Of a stretch of DNA of 64,000 nucleotides, positions 10,782 to 22,507 are shown one piece after another. The stretch lies in the NCBI GenBank assembly GCA_006386115.1, contig VFIW01000097.1:94051-158050 (forward strand), read 5' to 3'. The number at the start of each line of letters is the position of its first letter. Position 1 is the stretch's first letter. The translations under genes were made by a program, and so were the position numbers. The DNA comes from Globisporangium splendens. Lineage: Eukaryota; Oomycota; Peronosporomycetes; Pythiales; Pythiaceae. The notes beneath the pieces are model-generated. The model made no database searches and was not told the origin of the DNA. It was given only the letters and a program-made list of their open reading frames with translations.

Positions 10782-12485
10782 ATGACTTTGAAGGGCGAAG
10801 ATCGAGCGTCGGGGGTCCTCCTTCCGCCTACGAACACCACGTGCCCGCAAAAGGTGAAGGCGCGTATCAAGAAGCACTGGACCGTGCCTCAGAAGCACCG
10901 CACACCCGAGCAGGACGAGGCTGAGGGCTACCTGATCTCGTTCTACCTGGGCAAGAACCGCTACTGGTTTATGCGCAGCGTCAAATTTTCCCGATGGTAC
11001 CTGTTCTTCGCGGCGTTCCTGATTCAGTTCTGCATCGGCTCGCTCTACTCCTGGTCCGTGCTCAACAAACCCCTCGACACGTTGCTGTACCACAATGCCA
11101 AAGCTGAAAAGGCCGTGAATGCGTTTTACACAGCAGTCGGTGTCTTCGGTACGACGACGGCGATCATGGGTCCGTGGATCGAGCGCAATGGACCTCGCGC
11201 GGGTGTTCTCCTCGGAGCCAGCGCCTTTTTCACCGGGTACGTCATTGTCGCCATCTCGCTGCATTCCAAGTGGTCGGCGGGTTTGTACCTTGGCTACGGC
11301 GTCGTCTCTGCCTTCGGCATGGGCTTGTGCTACATCTCGCCTGTGTCAGCGCTTCAGAAATGGTTCCCAGACTACCGCGGCACGGCTGCTGGCTTCGCGG
11401 TCGGAGGGTACGGCGCTGGTTCCATTGTGTGGGGCAAGGCGTACTTGCCGATCATCAACCTAGTGGGTTTGCCATCGTTGTTTCTCGTTGTTGGCGGGAT
11501 CATGTTGTTCGTCCTTTTCTGCTGCGCCATCGTACTTCGCTCTCCACACCACGAGTTCACGGCTGGCGGTCTCAACATCCACGGTGAAGCTGTCGATGAG
11601 GCTGAAGAGGCTTCGCGCCGAGGTGAAAAGTTCAGCGTCATGTCTTCGCACGAGTACGAGTCGATCGTGACGCCGTCGGCACACGACCTCGAAGAAGCCG
11701 TGCACCCGACGACGACCGCACAGGCGATGGTGAAGAAGCTCACGCTGATTGACGCGATCAAGACAATCGACTTCAAGTTCTTGTACCTCATGTTCTTTGC
11801 CAACCAGTTGTTCGGTCTCATCGTTCTCTCCAAAGTCTCGAGTATGTGCGTTGATCTCTTCGGGAAAACCGCGTCACAGGGTGCTGATATTGTGTCTGTG
11901 AACGGCGCGTTCAACTCGATCGGCCGTGTAATGTTCCCTGTGATTTCGGATGCGATCATCAAATTCTTCAAGGTCGAGCCGGCAAAAGGTCGCAAGATGA
12001 TCTTCTGGTACGCGCTCGTCGCGCAGATGATCATCGTGGGCACGCTCCCGTACCTCATCCGCCGCAAAAACTTTACGCTGTTCTGCATCGAGACGTTCAT
12101 CCTCACGGCGAGTTACGGCGGCGGCTTCGGCACGATCCCGTGTTTCCTGACCGACATGTTCGGCGCGTTCAATATTGGCGCCATGCACGGCATCATCTTG
12201 ACGTCCTGGTCCATTGGTGGCGTCGGCGGAGGCATGTCCTTCAACAGCGCGTACCGCAACGCGATCGCCGACGGCACTTCCCCGGCGGATGCGTACATCT
12301 CGGCATTCCACAAGATCTTGGCGATCCTCGTCATTGGCTTCTTCCTCAACTTTTTCGTGCGCACGAACCCGCTCGATCGCTTTGCGCCAGGCTACCGCTA
12401 CAGCATCTGCGGCAAGAAGGTGTTCCACATCAAGCCCAAGAAGCAAAACGAGGACCCGAACGTCTTGCTCTTGAACGACGCCTAA
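10782..12485 (+). CDS. MFS transporter, oxalate/formate antiporter (OFA) family, copy 1
   Basis: A 567-aa single-exon product, with the ATG at 10782. After a ~60-residue cytosolic N-terminus (KARIKKHWTVPQKHRTPEQDE) come about 12 membrane segments in two six-helix halves split by a charged central loop (about 270-340, EAVDEAEEASRRGEKF). OFA-type features include LIQFCIGSLYSWSVLNKP in helix 1, FPDYRGTAAGFAVGGYGAGS in the helix 4-5 region, and FLTDMFGAFNIGAMHG in the second half. Family members exchange or cotransport small mono- and dicarboxylates; the substrate here is not known. The paralogue at 15366 is very similar along its whole length, so this is a tandem duplication with 2.9 kb between copies. 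Confidence 0.85.
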   Translation: MTLKGEDRASGVLLPPTNTTCPQKVKARIKKHWTVPQKHRTPEQDEAEGYLISFYLGKNRYWFMRSVKFSRWYLFFAAFLIQFCIGSLYSWSVLNKPLDTLLYHNAKAEKAVNAFYTAVGVFGTTTAIMGPWIERNGPRAGVLLGASAFFTGYVIVAISLHSKWSAGLYLGYGVVSAFGMGLCYISPVSALQKWFPDYRGTAAGFAVGGYGAGSIVWGKAYLPIINLVGLPSLFLVVGGIMLFVLFCCAIVLRSPHHEFTAGGLNIHGEAVDEAEEASRRGEKFSVMSSHEYESIVTPSAHDLEEAVHPTTTAQAMVKKLTLIDAIKTIDFKFLYLMFFANQLFGLIVLSKVSSMCVDLFGKTASQGADIVSVNGAFNSIGRVMFPVISDAIIKFFKVEPAKGRKMIFWYALVAQMIIVGTLPYLIRRKNFTLFCIETFILTASYGGGFGTIPCFLTDMFGAFNIGAMHGIILTSWSIGGVGGGMSFNSAYRNAIADGTSPADAYISAFHKILAILVIGFFLNFFVRTNPLDRFAPGYRYSICGKKVFHIKPKKQNEDPNVLLLNDA

Positions 12486-13608
12486 GCCCGCAGAAGGGCA
12501 CAGCGCTTCGTCTATCCAGCGAGTATTTTATCCGTTCCTCTCGTCGTGCCTTTATACTAGTCTACATTTGTACCTTCGTCCAGCCTTGCTAATATTGCTC
12601 TAATATCATGACTTATTCTCACTATTTTTTCTCTTTGCGTTCTTGTATGGATATGCTCTTGAGCGCGTACTCAGTGAATGGAGCCACCAGCGTCGGATGA
12701 TATCACGTCAGTCGGACGAACAGCGTGTATCCATTTCGCCAGACAGGGTCGGAACAAGACACGCGGTGGGATTGACGAACTGTGATATGGCGCTTGCGTT
12801 TCCCTTGATGATTGTGCGGCGACCACCAGAAGTGCGCTTTTTTCTTTTTCATTAAGCAACACGCAGACATGTTTGACATACTCCAAAGAAACGCACATGC
12901 GTGACACGCATGCTAGCACGACATCCTGGTTATGGCAAACGACTAGGCGTCGCAGAAGCCATGAGTCAGCAACTTCTGACTATTGCATGTGAGTCATAGC
13001 ATTCACGAGCAGATGACAGTCAACTTTGCGAGGTTCGAGCTGACAAAGCACGCATTCCGCTCGGCAGACATCTATTGCGTTGATGTATTTTGGCATAGAA
13101 ACATGCACTCTTGTGCAATGGACGAACAGTTCGGCTAGCGATCGGACGCCGGTACGGATTTCTTGGCAATGGCGCCGCAAGCTGACACCACTCCATTCAG
13201 TAGTGGTTTGGACTCGTGGACAGATTTCATCAGCTGCAAACGCGGCATAGTCACCACCAAGAATTACGATGGAAACGCAATGTCCGCATTTGCATCTTTG
13301 CACTCGCATTCGCACCGGAAACATGCACGTTTATGACCGCGCACGTCACACCTCTGATTAAAAACAACCGGCACCACCGGCATGGACACTCCCATGCCAT
13401 GCAAAAAAGATCGCGTTGTAAAACTACCAAAATGGCCGCATGAACCATGACTGTTCTTTTGGTACTGCCGCGAACTCGGACCGTATTTAGTCGACGGCGA
13501 CGCCTCCGTGTGGCATACTTGTAGATAAACTCCACATTTACCTTTATGCCCGCGGTTGTGCGAAAGTGTGCACGAGAGCAGGAAAACACAAGAATGGGGA
13601 CAAAGAAA
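12486..13608. other. Intergenic, no gene seen
   Basis: AT-richer DNA with short frames only. A minus-strand frame at 12980-13324 encodes a Cys-rich 114-aa peptide without a signal peptide or known motif; I regard it as chance. Confidence 0.4.
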
Positions 13609-13875
13609 TCACGATCGCATGGAAGAACCCTGCCGAGTTAACTGAGAGGGACTGAGGATACCAAGAGCGCTGGAAACGCAATGTTGAGATTGGAAAGCGG
13701 CACTGAACCCACCGAGCGTCGTTCGGTGCGAAATGGCGGCGGAGCAGTTTGTTATAAAGGGGTTGATTGCACCTCGGGAACAGCCAATCGCTGGCAGCAG
13801 AATGATAGAAGCATCCGCCGAATTCACGCGAGACGCAATGGCGAGAAGCAGCGAGAAGACAAAGACGGCTCTCAT
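13609..13875 (-). CDS. Candidate small secreted protein
   Basis: An 88-aa product from the ATG at 13875. The first 20 or so residues (MRAVFVFSLLLAIASRVNSA) form a strong signal peptide with a plausible cleavage site after VNSA. The mature part has three cysteines (GCSRG, TNCSAA, QHCVSS), is Ser/Ile-rich, and has no domain I recognise. The frame stays open upstream to 14055, but those extra 60 residues would bury the signal peptide, so the internal Met is the better start. Its composition is weaker than that of the neighbouring genes, and it could be a chance ORF. Confidence 0.35.
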   Translation of the reverse strand: MRAVFVFSLLLAIASRVNSADASIILLPAIGCSRGAINPFITNCSAAISHRTTLGGFSAAFQSQHCVSSALGILSPSQLTRQGSSMRS

Positions 13876-15365
13876 CTCCTCACTTTTTTTCTTCTTGGTG
13901 ACGGAGCTTACGGACAGTCTGTGATTACGGAGCTCAAAACCCCTTGATTGCACACCCCTTTGGCAACTGCTGAACTCTTCTATCCGATGACAACATGTTA
14001 TATTTGTCTTGTGCTTCGTATGCTCTGGGTCTTTGGAGAATAGAGTTTCTAACAACTCGAAAATTTGTGAACATCAACACCAAAGTATCTTTTAGAAAGC
14101 CATGGTCTCTGAACAGGCACAGGCAGTCTTGGCGTTTTAAGATTTTCATGTGAATCACGAACTGCAAGCAGCATATTGCTGCGAAACGCAACACGCACTT
14201 GAGAGAATTGACATGGAAAACGCAAGCATTTTAATCAGCAGATGGACCCGAACGGGTCCATTCAAGCAAGCAAAACACGCCGACTGTGTTGAGACTTTCA
14301 TTTCATCAAGTGAGCCCAAGCACTTGTGCATTGGTCGTTTTCTGGGGCTGGTTCCTCAGTCGTTTCTGAACCTGACCACTATTTTATGGAAAGATGCCAG
14401 AGATCTTTGAAGGAGAAAGGAGAAATATTTGCGCACTCGGAAGACAGTACTCCAAGTCGTACGGTTGTCTCGCTCGCTGACCAATTCTGAGGCTGGCATA
14501 GAGATCAACGCCAGCCGCGTTGGTCCACAGTTGGCCTGTTACGACACGACCAGAGCCACGTGTGCGCCTGTGCCGTTGTCGGGGACCCAGAATTGCATCG
14601 TCGAAGGTTCTAGCAGCAAGAACAACAGCAGCAGGAGGAGATCCGAGTCGTTTATTTGTGAGCAAACGCCTCCGAGAAAGGCGACAAACATTCTGGGCAG
14701 CGTTGTTGGACACTGGTCTCTTCAAATTACTACGTACACAGCAAAGAGAGTTGACAGGTCGTCAACCCTAACCGTCGACAATCTTAATCCCTCCAATCAA
14801 CACACACTCAACCCCTAGCCGCATTACCACTTCGTGCCGCAATTGAACCCATCTCCAAGAATCAACTTGTACAGGTTGAAGTTTTCAAATTTAGCGTCGG
14901 TTTAGAAAAGAGCGAACAAATTTACTGTAAAGGGGTATTAATTCCAGAGTTAGAGCATCAAAACTAAATCCCATAGACAGGTGCACCGATCTCTCAAATT
15001 TACAAAACCAGGTGAAACTTTCCGAACTTTTTGTCGGTGCTTCAGTTCTTTTTCCCGATGAAACGCAAGATTGAAGCTCTGTCGCGCGCTTTAACACGCC
15101 CCACTGACTGTGATTATACACTCCACACTCAACACGGGAAGATCACCAGACTGGACTGGCGACGACATCAGCCCTTCGCTGGTGTATGTATCGTCCAAGT
15201 TGAAGTTTCCGCCCGCCTTCCTCGGCGCGCCGATGGTCTGATTTGGCGACCAGCTTCTCTTGAACAAGCCATCGGGTCTGGAAGTGTGGAACTGTTCATT
15301 CCGCAATTTGCGCTCGACCCCGCACTTCGCCTTCTGCCCCTTCTCGACGCTACGACAACAGCACT
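13876..15365. other. Intergenic region between the MFS duplicates, no gene seen
   Basis: No ORF with protein-like composition was found. The last ~100 bp before 15366 are C-rich and hold the leader of the second MFS gene. I saw no remnant of a third MFS copy. Confidence 0.5.
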
Positions 15366-17063
15366 ATGGGCGTGGACGAACATACCGCAGCCGCGCCCCC
15401 GCAGCCGACCAACAACACGTGCTCGCAGAAGGTCAAGGCGCGCATCAAGAAGCACTGGACCGTGCCGCCGAAGCACCGCACGCCTGAACAAGATGAAGCC
15501 GAAGAACACCTCATCACGTTCTACCTGGGCAAGAACCGCTACCTCTCGGTGCCAGGCATCAAGTTCTCGCGCTGGTACCTGTTCTTCGCGTCGTTCCTCG
15601 TGCAGTTCTGCATCGGATCGCTCTACTCTTGGTCGGTCTTCAACAAGCCGATCGACCTCCACGTGTATGGTACCGTCAAGGCTGAAAAGGCTGTGAATGC
15701 CTTCTACACTGCAGTAGGTGTGTTCGGCACCACGACGGCTATCATGGGTCCATGGATTGAGCGCCACGGTCCTCGCGCTGGCGTCGTACTTGGCACGAGT
15801 GCCTTCCTGATCGGTAACATCATCGTCGCGATTTCGCTTCACTTCAAGGCCATCGCTGGTGTGTACATCGGATACGGTGTCTTCTGTGGCTTTGGCATGG
15901 GTTTGTGCTACATCTCGCCTGTTTCGGCTCTTCAGAAGTGGTTCCCAGACTACCGAGGCACCGCGGCCGGTTTTGCTGTTGGTGGATACGGCGCCGGCTC
16001 TGTTGTGTGGGGCAAGGCGTACCTGCCAATCATCAAGCATGTGGGACTTTCGTCGACGTTCCTGGTCGTCGGTTTTGTGATGGCGACGACGATGTACATC
16101 TGTGCGATCGTGCTGCGCTCTCCTCACCACGAGTTCACTGTGAGCGGTCTCAACATTCACGGTGAAGCTGTCGAGGAAGCTGAAGAGGCCTCGCGCCGTG
16201 GTGAGAAGCTCAGTGTCATGTCGGCGCACGAGTACGAGTCCATCACGACCCCGTCAGCTAAGGACATGCAAGACGTTGTCGAACCAACGACGTCCGCGAA
16301 CACTCAAGTGCGCAAACTTACGCTCATTGGCGCGATCAAGACCATCGACTTTATGTTCATGTACATCATGTTCTTCGCCAACCAGCTCTTCGGACTCATC
16401 GTGCTCTCCAAGCTTTCCAGCATGTGTGTTGACCTTTTCGGTAAAACCGCCGACCAAGGCGCTGACATCGTGTCGATTAATGGTGTATTCAATTGCTGCG
16501 GTCGCCTGCTGTTCCCTGCGATCTCCGATGTGCTCATCCGCATTCTCAAGGTCGAACCAGCTCAGGGTCGCAAGATCATCTTCCACTACACTCTTGCCTC
16601 GCAGATGCTCATTGTCGGCACGATCCCGTACCTCATCCGTCATGATAAGTACACGCTGTTTTGCATTGAGGTGTTCATCCTCACGGCCAGTTACGGTGGC
16701 GGCTTTGGCACGATCCCGTGCTTCTTGACGGACATGTTTGGTGCGTTCAACATTGGTGCCATGCACGGTCTCATCCTGACGGCGTGGTCCATTGGTGGCG
16801 TAGTCGGCGGCATCACGTTCAACTCGGCATTCCGGAATGCCATCGCTGCTGGCACGTCAGCGGGTGAAGCGTACATCCACAATATCCACAAGATCTTCGT
16901 GGTCATCATCATCGGTTTCTTTGTGATCTTCCTCGTGCGCACGAACCCGGACGACCGCTTTGCGCCTGGATACCGCTACAGCGTCTGCGGCAAGACGGTG
17001 GTCAACATCAAGTCTAAGAAGCAACAGCAGGACCAGGGTGCGCTGCTCCTCAGCCCAGCCTAA
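15366..17063 (+). CDS. MFS transporter, OFA family, copy 2
   Basis: A 565-aa single-exon product, collinear with copy 1 (10782-12485), with the same 12-helix layout and central loop (EAVEEAEEASRRGEKL). Conserved blocks include QFCIGSLYSWSVFNKP, FPDYRGTAAGFAVGGYGAGS and CFLTDMFGAFNIGAMHG. Differences cluster in the extreme N-terminus (MGVDEHTAAAPPQ against MTLKGEDRASGVLL), in helix 7-8 and in the C-terminal tail, where substrate preference or sorting may differ. It ends 245 bp before the convergent receptor-kinase gene. Confidence 0.85.
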   Translation: MGVDEHTAAAPPQPTNNTCSQKVKARIKKHWTVPPKHRTPEQDEAEEHLITFYLGKNRYLSVPGIKFSRWYLFFASFLVQFCIGSLYSWSVFNKPIDLHVYGTVKAEKAVNAFYTAVGVFGTTTAIMGPWIERHGPRAGVVLGTSAFLIGNIIVAISLHFKAIAGVYIGYGVFCGFGMGLCYISPVSALQKWFPDYRGTAAGFAVGGYGAGSVVWGKAYLPIIKHVGLSSTFLVVGFVMATTMYICAIVLRSPHHEFTVSGLNIHGEAVEEAEEASRRGEKLSVMSAHEYESITTPSAKDMQDVVEPTTSANTQVRKLTLIGAIKTIDFMFMYIMFFANQLFGLIVLSKLSSMCVDLFGKTADQGADIVSINGVFNCCGRLLFPAISDVLIRILKVEPAQGRKIIFHYTLASQMLIVGTIPYLIRHDKYTLFCIEVFILTASYGGGFGTIPCFLTDMFGAFNIGAMHGLILTAWSIGGVVGGITFNSAFRNAIAAGTSAGEAYIHNIHKIFVVIIIGFFVIFLVRTNPDDRFAPGYRYSVCGKTVVNIKSKKQQQDQGALLLSPA

Positions 17064-17308
17064 GTCGAACGAGAGGCTTTTTCTGTGTCTGCATTCCTTT
17101 GCCGTCCTCTATTCTATACCCAGTTGCAATACACTCCATTTTTCTATGTGAAAAACATAGGCTATTGTTGTGTCATATGTACCCTACCAACTGTGCATCC
17201 AACATTTACACTATACACTACTGAACATCCTAAAAACGAGCACATTTACACTACCAAATACTGAAGAAATTCACAATCACAGCAAATCACATATATAGCC
17301 TATGAGAT

Positions 17309-20300
17309 CTAGGGCAGATGACCACGGCAAAGCCACCGAGTACCACAAAGGTTGACCGAGGTATCATCGAGCTCCACGTGGCACTTTCGAAGCCCCGACC
17401 ACTCCTGGCTGCTCGTGGCCATCGCCGCAGCTGTGTCTGCCGCATTGCTGGTCGCGATGATCTCCAGCAGACTCTGGACGTGGTCGCGCTTCTCCTGGGT
17501 GAACGCGAGGTACTTGACCTCATCCAACACCTGCTGCGCATTCGTGCGATCTCCGTTCGCGAGCATCTCTTCCAGAGGCTTCAGCATCATCAACGTGAAC
17601 GAACTCACAGGTGCCATCTGCATCTTCTCCAGAGCGCGGTAAAAGTTCATAAGCTCACTCCATTGGCGCTGACCCAATCCGCTCACTTGAGCGATGTGAA
17701 GCGCCGAGTCTCCCGAGAGAATCGCCTTGGTCTCAAGGAAGAGCGTCGTCTCCTGCACAAGGGGCATGACGAGGGAGATCAACGAAAGCGGGACGGATAG
17801 ACGCGATCTGTACGGACCAGTGGAGTCACAAGGACGGTTGAGTCCTGTGCTCGCCTCACACATGAACAAAAGTGGGAACGCCAGCTCTGATTCACGAGAA
17901 TCCTTCTTTTGCAGCAGCAATTCCATTTCCACGACCCATTCGTCAATCGACAGACAGCGATCGAGGCCGATCTCTTTTGGAGGCAGGAAGAACCATAGAC
18001 TTGGAGGCGTAGGCTCGCAACCAGTCTTCTCGTCACGGATCTTCGCCGACGACAAACCGCTTCGTTGCGACCCAACAATTGTGGAGTGAGCGAGCTGGAG
18101 GACCATCTCATGCTCGTGCGCTTGCAGCACAGGATGCCTCAAGATGGCGTCGATCTTCGGTCGAAAGCTTGGCTCGCGTTGCAGACACTGACGCACGAGA
18201 TCCTTGACGTCCTCGTGCGGCACGTACAGCGCGATCGAGCGCTCCAAGTTGAAGTTCGGGTCAGCGAGTCGCTTGAGCATGTCTACTGGCTTGCCACACC
18301 CGCTGAACTCATCCAGGTGCTTGCTGCTGGAGTACATTTTCAAAATCACGATCCCAAGACTCCAAATGTCGAACGAATACGATGCTGCGATCGGGACAGC
18401 AGCACTGAGACTACTGCCATCCGATCCTTCGCAGCCATCGGAAAGAATGTGGCGAGCGATCTCTGGAGGCAAAAACTCCACGGACGCGACAGCACAGTAG
18501 TGAACATCGCCGTTGAATTTGGTCGCATGCTCGAGATCACGGAACTTGAGCTTGTCGTTGTCGAAGATCAGAATGCTCTCCAAGTTCAAACTGCCATGGA
18601 TGAAGTGACGCGAATGGAGACACTCGAGTGCTCGCACGATTCGACTCAGTTGATGAGCGACTGAGGACTGAGACGATTTCTCCATTTGACCGCGCACTAC
18701 GTGCAAAAATGTCGTCGAAGTGCCCATTTCGATGAGCAACGCAGAGCATGTCACGCCCTTGAGTGTCTTTCGAGGTTGGACGTCGGCCAGCTGCGGTACA
18801 AAACTCAGTGTCGCCGGGTCTTGCTGCAATGACTGAAGCACTTGGTACTCCCTCGCAGCGTAAATCGTGTCATTTTCGGCGTAAAGCTTGAGCCACAGTC
18901 TAGTGGCTGCATCGTCTTCGGGCCGACACTTGCAAATGAAACTGTACTGGGTCTCGTCCAGCGTTCCGTAGCATTCGTACATCTTCCCATTGATTTCAAT
19001 GTTGCTGCCGTCGTTCAGGATATCCTGCAGAGCGTCTTGTAACTTGTGCCGAGTGGTCCCTCGGTCTTCCACCGAATTGCCGACCTCAGGAAATGAGAAA
19101 TCGGTCACTCCTGTCAGCACTTGCAAGCTCTTGCTCATGACGAATCTCTGAGCCGTAGCAGAGACTTCACTTGGGGAACTCATGTCGGAGTACCCGCCGC
19201 TGTACTTGGCGTCAAAACTTCCGCCAAGAGGAGTTGCAGGTGCTGACGCGCGTCTGCTTCCGTGGCTAGGATCTCGGCTCAGTCGAAGCTCTGGTAGAGG
19301 TGTGATCATTGAGTTTGATGCCATCGATGCGACCGAATTCCTTCTCTCCGCAAATGAAAAATCCTCCGTGGCAATGGAGGTCAGCGAACCGAGTGGCCGA
19401 AGGGGTTTGTCAAATCCGTCCTCGGATGCTCGCTCTTGCAGGCGACGACGCCGGAAAAGGAAATAGCCGATCGTGACCGCCACTGCTGTGCCACAGGAGA
19501 GAGCGATCGCGATGACCACAGGAAAAGAAGCATCGTCGTCTTTGCCATGATTATCCGCAGTGGTCGTCGTGCTTTCGTCGGTTCGTCCTTGCGGCGACAG
19601 TGTCTTGAGTTGTGATCTTGTTTCGTCCTTTGTTGCAGCAGTAGTGAAGGTTGAACTCTTTAGGGAGCCACTCGCGTCCTTGCCAGCACTCTCGTTAGTC
19701 GAGTTTGACTCTGAAGTCGAAGACGACGACCCTGAGGTCGACGTTGCCAGATCATCGTCCTCTGAGCCAGAAGTAGCTCCATCAACCGCGTCGGAGCTAC
19801 TATCCGTGGGTCCGCTTTCGGTAAACACTGCTTCACTGTCAACCGTAGAAGATAGCGTCACGCACACAGTAAACTCTTGAGAGAGCCCTTGGATCTGTTT
19901 CAAGGTACCATCAGCGCATTTGTCTTCTGCTGGACGAATGTTGTCGATCTGCAGCGTCCCGTCCTTCATCCACTTTGCGAGTGTCGCTTCGTCGGACGTG
20001 GAAGCTTCAATGCGGCTGAACTGGTTTAAGCGCGAGTCGATACTGAGTAAACACACAGCAAATGAGTCAATGTGCGCGTGACCACCGAGTGAACGACATA
20101 CATGTCTTACTTGGCGATGTCTCTGGGCAGTGAATAGAAAAACTGGGGAATCTCAGTGAGCGCGTTGGAATGCAGATCCCTAAATGTGAGTCGTGGCCAA
20201 AAAGTGAGCAACTATTCAATCTGACGTCACAGGTATATCAGGTACAGGTTGCAGCGTACACTTCAAGAAGACTTGAGGCTGAGATCGGTGCGCCATCGAC

Positions 20301-21043
20301 CATTTTGATCGAGATTTGCTTTAGTCCGCACCCGACAACGGCACTAGGGGGAACACAAACGAGATGAAGCTGATCAGATGTTGATACATAATCCTTATAA
20401 CCAAGTTGAAAATCGCACAGTTTCTTCAGGGACGGCGGGAGGACGAGGTGAAGTGAGTGATCTGCCAGAGGGATGTCATGGAGCTCTCTGATCGTAGAGC
20501 AGCATATCGTCAACGGTTAGTCTTCCACAGTGCAAAAATCGGGTTGCTCAAGTTGGAAAGTGGATACTTACAGAACCTCGAGCGCCGAAAGCTTTGCGAA
20601 CGCCATGGGATCGATGGTCACGGCTGTTGTATGAATCCATCCCGGTTCAGCCGATAGAGAACTACAATTCAAGAATAAAAGCCCTCGTGATAAGAACGCA
20701 TATCTTTTAGATCAGCGCATGCACAAAGCACTTACAAGATCGTCAGGTTGGGCGAAATGAGCGGCTTGATATGGTGAAACGTAGACGACAGATAGATTTG
20801 ACTGGGCTCGGACAACTTGAACGTCACAGATTCCTTGTGACCGACGGAGAAGCTCTGAACGCGCTGCGGACTGAACACGAGCTTGTCGGACGCCGTGGCA
20901 TCACAGAACACGCTCCATTTGGTGGACGAAGTCGCACTCAGCGTCACTTGGTCGCACAAGAGGTCATCGGCGCCTGCGCACTGGCCAAATTGCCAGCTAA
21001 GAATGGCGCAGAACACGCTCCATACACCACGCGTAGTTCGCAT
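17309..21043 (-). CDS. LRR receptor-like protein with degenerate kinase domain
   Basis: Five exons in coding order: 21043-20736, 20661-20572, 20487-20260, 20179-20111 and 20042-17309. All introns are GT-AG, and the summed length is divisible by three (1142 aa). A signal peptide (MRTTRGVWSVFCAILSWQF...GADD) is followed by a Cys-containing cap and LRR-like segments (FAKLSALEVLELHDI, SLLEVDLHSNALTEIPQFF). Next come a Ser/Thr/Asp-rich linker, a transmembrane helix at about residues 405-428 followed by RRRR, a juxtamembrane region and a kinase-like domain at about 590-900. The beta3 lysine (WLKLY) and DIWSLGIVILKM are present. The HRD motif reads HGS in FIHGSLNLES, so the catalytic Asp is lost, and the DFG position reads RDL. 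It is probably a plasma-membrane pseudokinase. A long C-terminal extension (about 900-1142) is unassigned. Confidence 0.8.
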
Positions 21044-22507
21044 CGCACGCTCTTTCGATGCAGCCGTGGGTGGCTTTCTCTCTCCCCACTAGATTGACTT
21101 CTGACGACGGCTGGGCGGCGCACAGGGGAGCGATCAAAAGCCGCTTGCTCCACGGATCTGAAACAGTAAGCGCGAAAGTCTCTTGAGTTCCGCAGAAGGA
21201 AAAGCAAAAGCAGGCGTCAACAATCCATCTGGAGAGACTAAGGAGAGCGTCAGGCGCGCGCATCATCTCCGTTTTTGCGAAAGAAATGCACAGCGCAACG
21301 CAAACGGACCATATAAATCACTGTACTTCATCGACAGTTCAGATCAACTGGCATATCACCACTTCACGTCCGTCGCCTGGAGCTGCCAAGCTTCTGCACT
21401 TTTTTCCACACTGGCAAGGCAACGAGAAGTATTCGGTTGCGCGTTTCAGAATAGTTCGTTTTTAGTTGAAGTGAGGCACATCAAAAGCGAACAAGATAGA
21501 AAAGCTTCTTGGCTGTAGGCAGTTAACCCATCAACGGCACGGTAAATGGACGCCTTTCTTCGAGGGACGTGGATGCGATGCTTTCTTCACCCGCATCCCC
21601 GGACTGACTCCCTCTATGTCGGTCAAATGTGCTCGTTGCGGGGATATGATGCCTGCAGCCGTCAGCGAAATGTGGAAGAAAATGTAGGAGCGGAGCGCGA
21701 AATATACTGCGAAATGGATGCTACAGTTGGACCTCCAAGACGCAGAAGTGTATTGGTTAACAAGAGCCGATGGGGAGAAAGGCGCCATCTTTTGAAGATC
21801 GAGAGGGACTAAACTGCTCACTCAAGCTCTCGCAATGGTGAGGCACGCGTGCCTAATCTGCAGCACTGGGCGAACGCAGTGCATGAGTCGTGCATGACAC
21901 GTCAAGACAAGTATCGGCGTAATCGCCGTGAGCACAGGAGCATCTCGGTGAAACGCGGGCGAGGACATCTGTAACCAAAATGTTTCCATCGGATCTGCTC
22001 ACGAAGGGTTTATCGGTCCGGACCAAAGCTTGGCATTTCATGATATTGTTGAGCGGGTGAGGTCTTTGGAGTAGCGTAACAACAGCGAGCACATTGAGCA
22101 AACGAGATGGCTGTGTCGTACATTCGTGCAGCTTCATATTTTCCGGCTTTCACTAGAATTGACGGTGGCGCTGCTGTTGGATCGAGTTTCTTGTGACGAT
22201 CTTGCCAACCACATCCTTCATTAGAATCAATTGGCGCTGCACAAAATCGTCACTTTGCCGAATTTCTGCAAGCCAAGATAGTCATGTTGCCCTTGACGAT
22301 ATAGTAGCTAGACAAGATGTTGCCACCAGCGGAACAACATCCTTTGTTTCTCTCATCCATGGCAGCTTGAGTACGCAGATGTGAAGGAGATATACCGCCA
22401 GCCGCAACAAAATAGAATAAAACTTCATCAAAAAGTCTCAACAAGTACATTTTCCCAACAGAGTTGCATTTTGTGCTCATACACAACAGATACCAAGTGG
22501 AACACGC
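21044..22507. other. 1.46 kb between receptor gene and GDH-like gene
   Basis: The upstream region of the receptor gene and the downstream region of the GDH-like gene. Frames on both strands are short and motif-free. Nothing is recognised. Confidence 0.5.

Noticed and set aside
11372..12446. Long minus-strand frames across both MFS genes
   Set aside because: Antisense shadows of the codon-biased transporters, with charged low-complexity composition.
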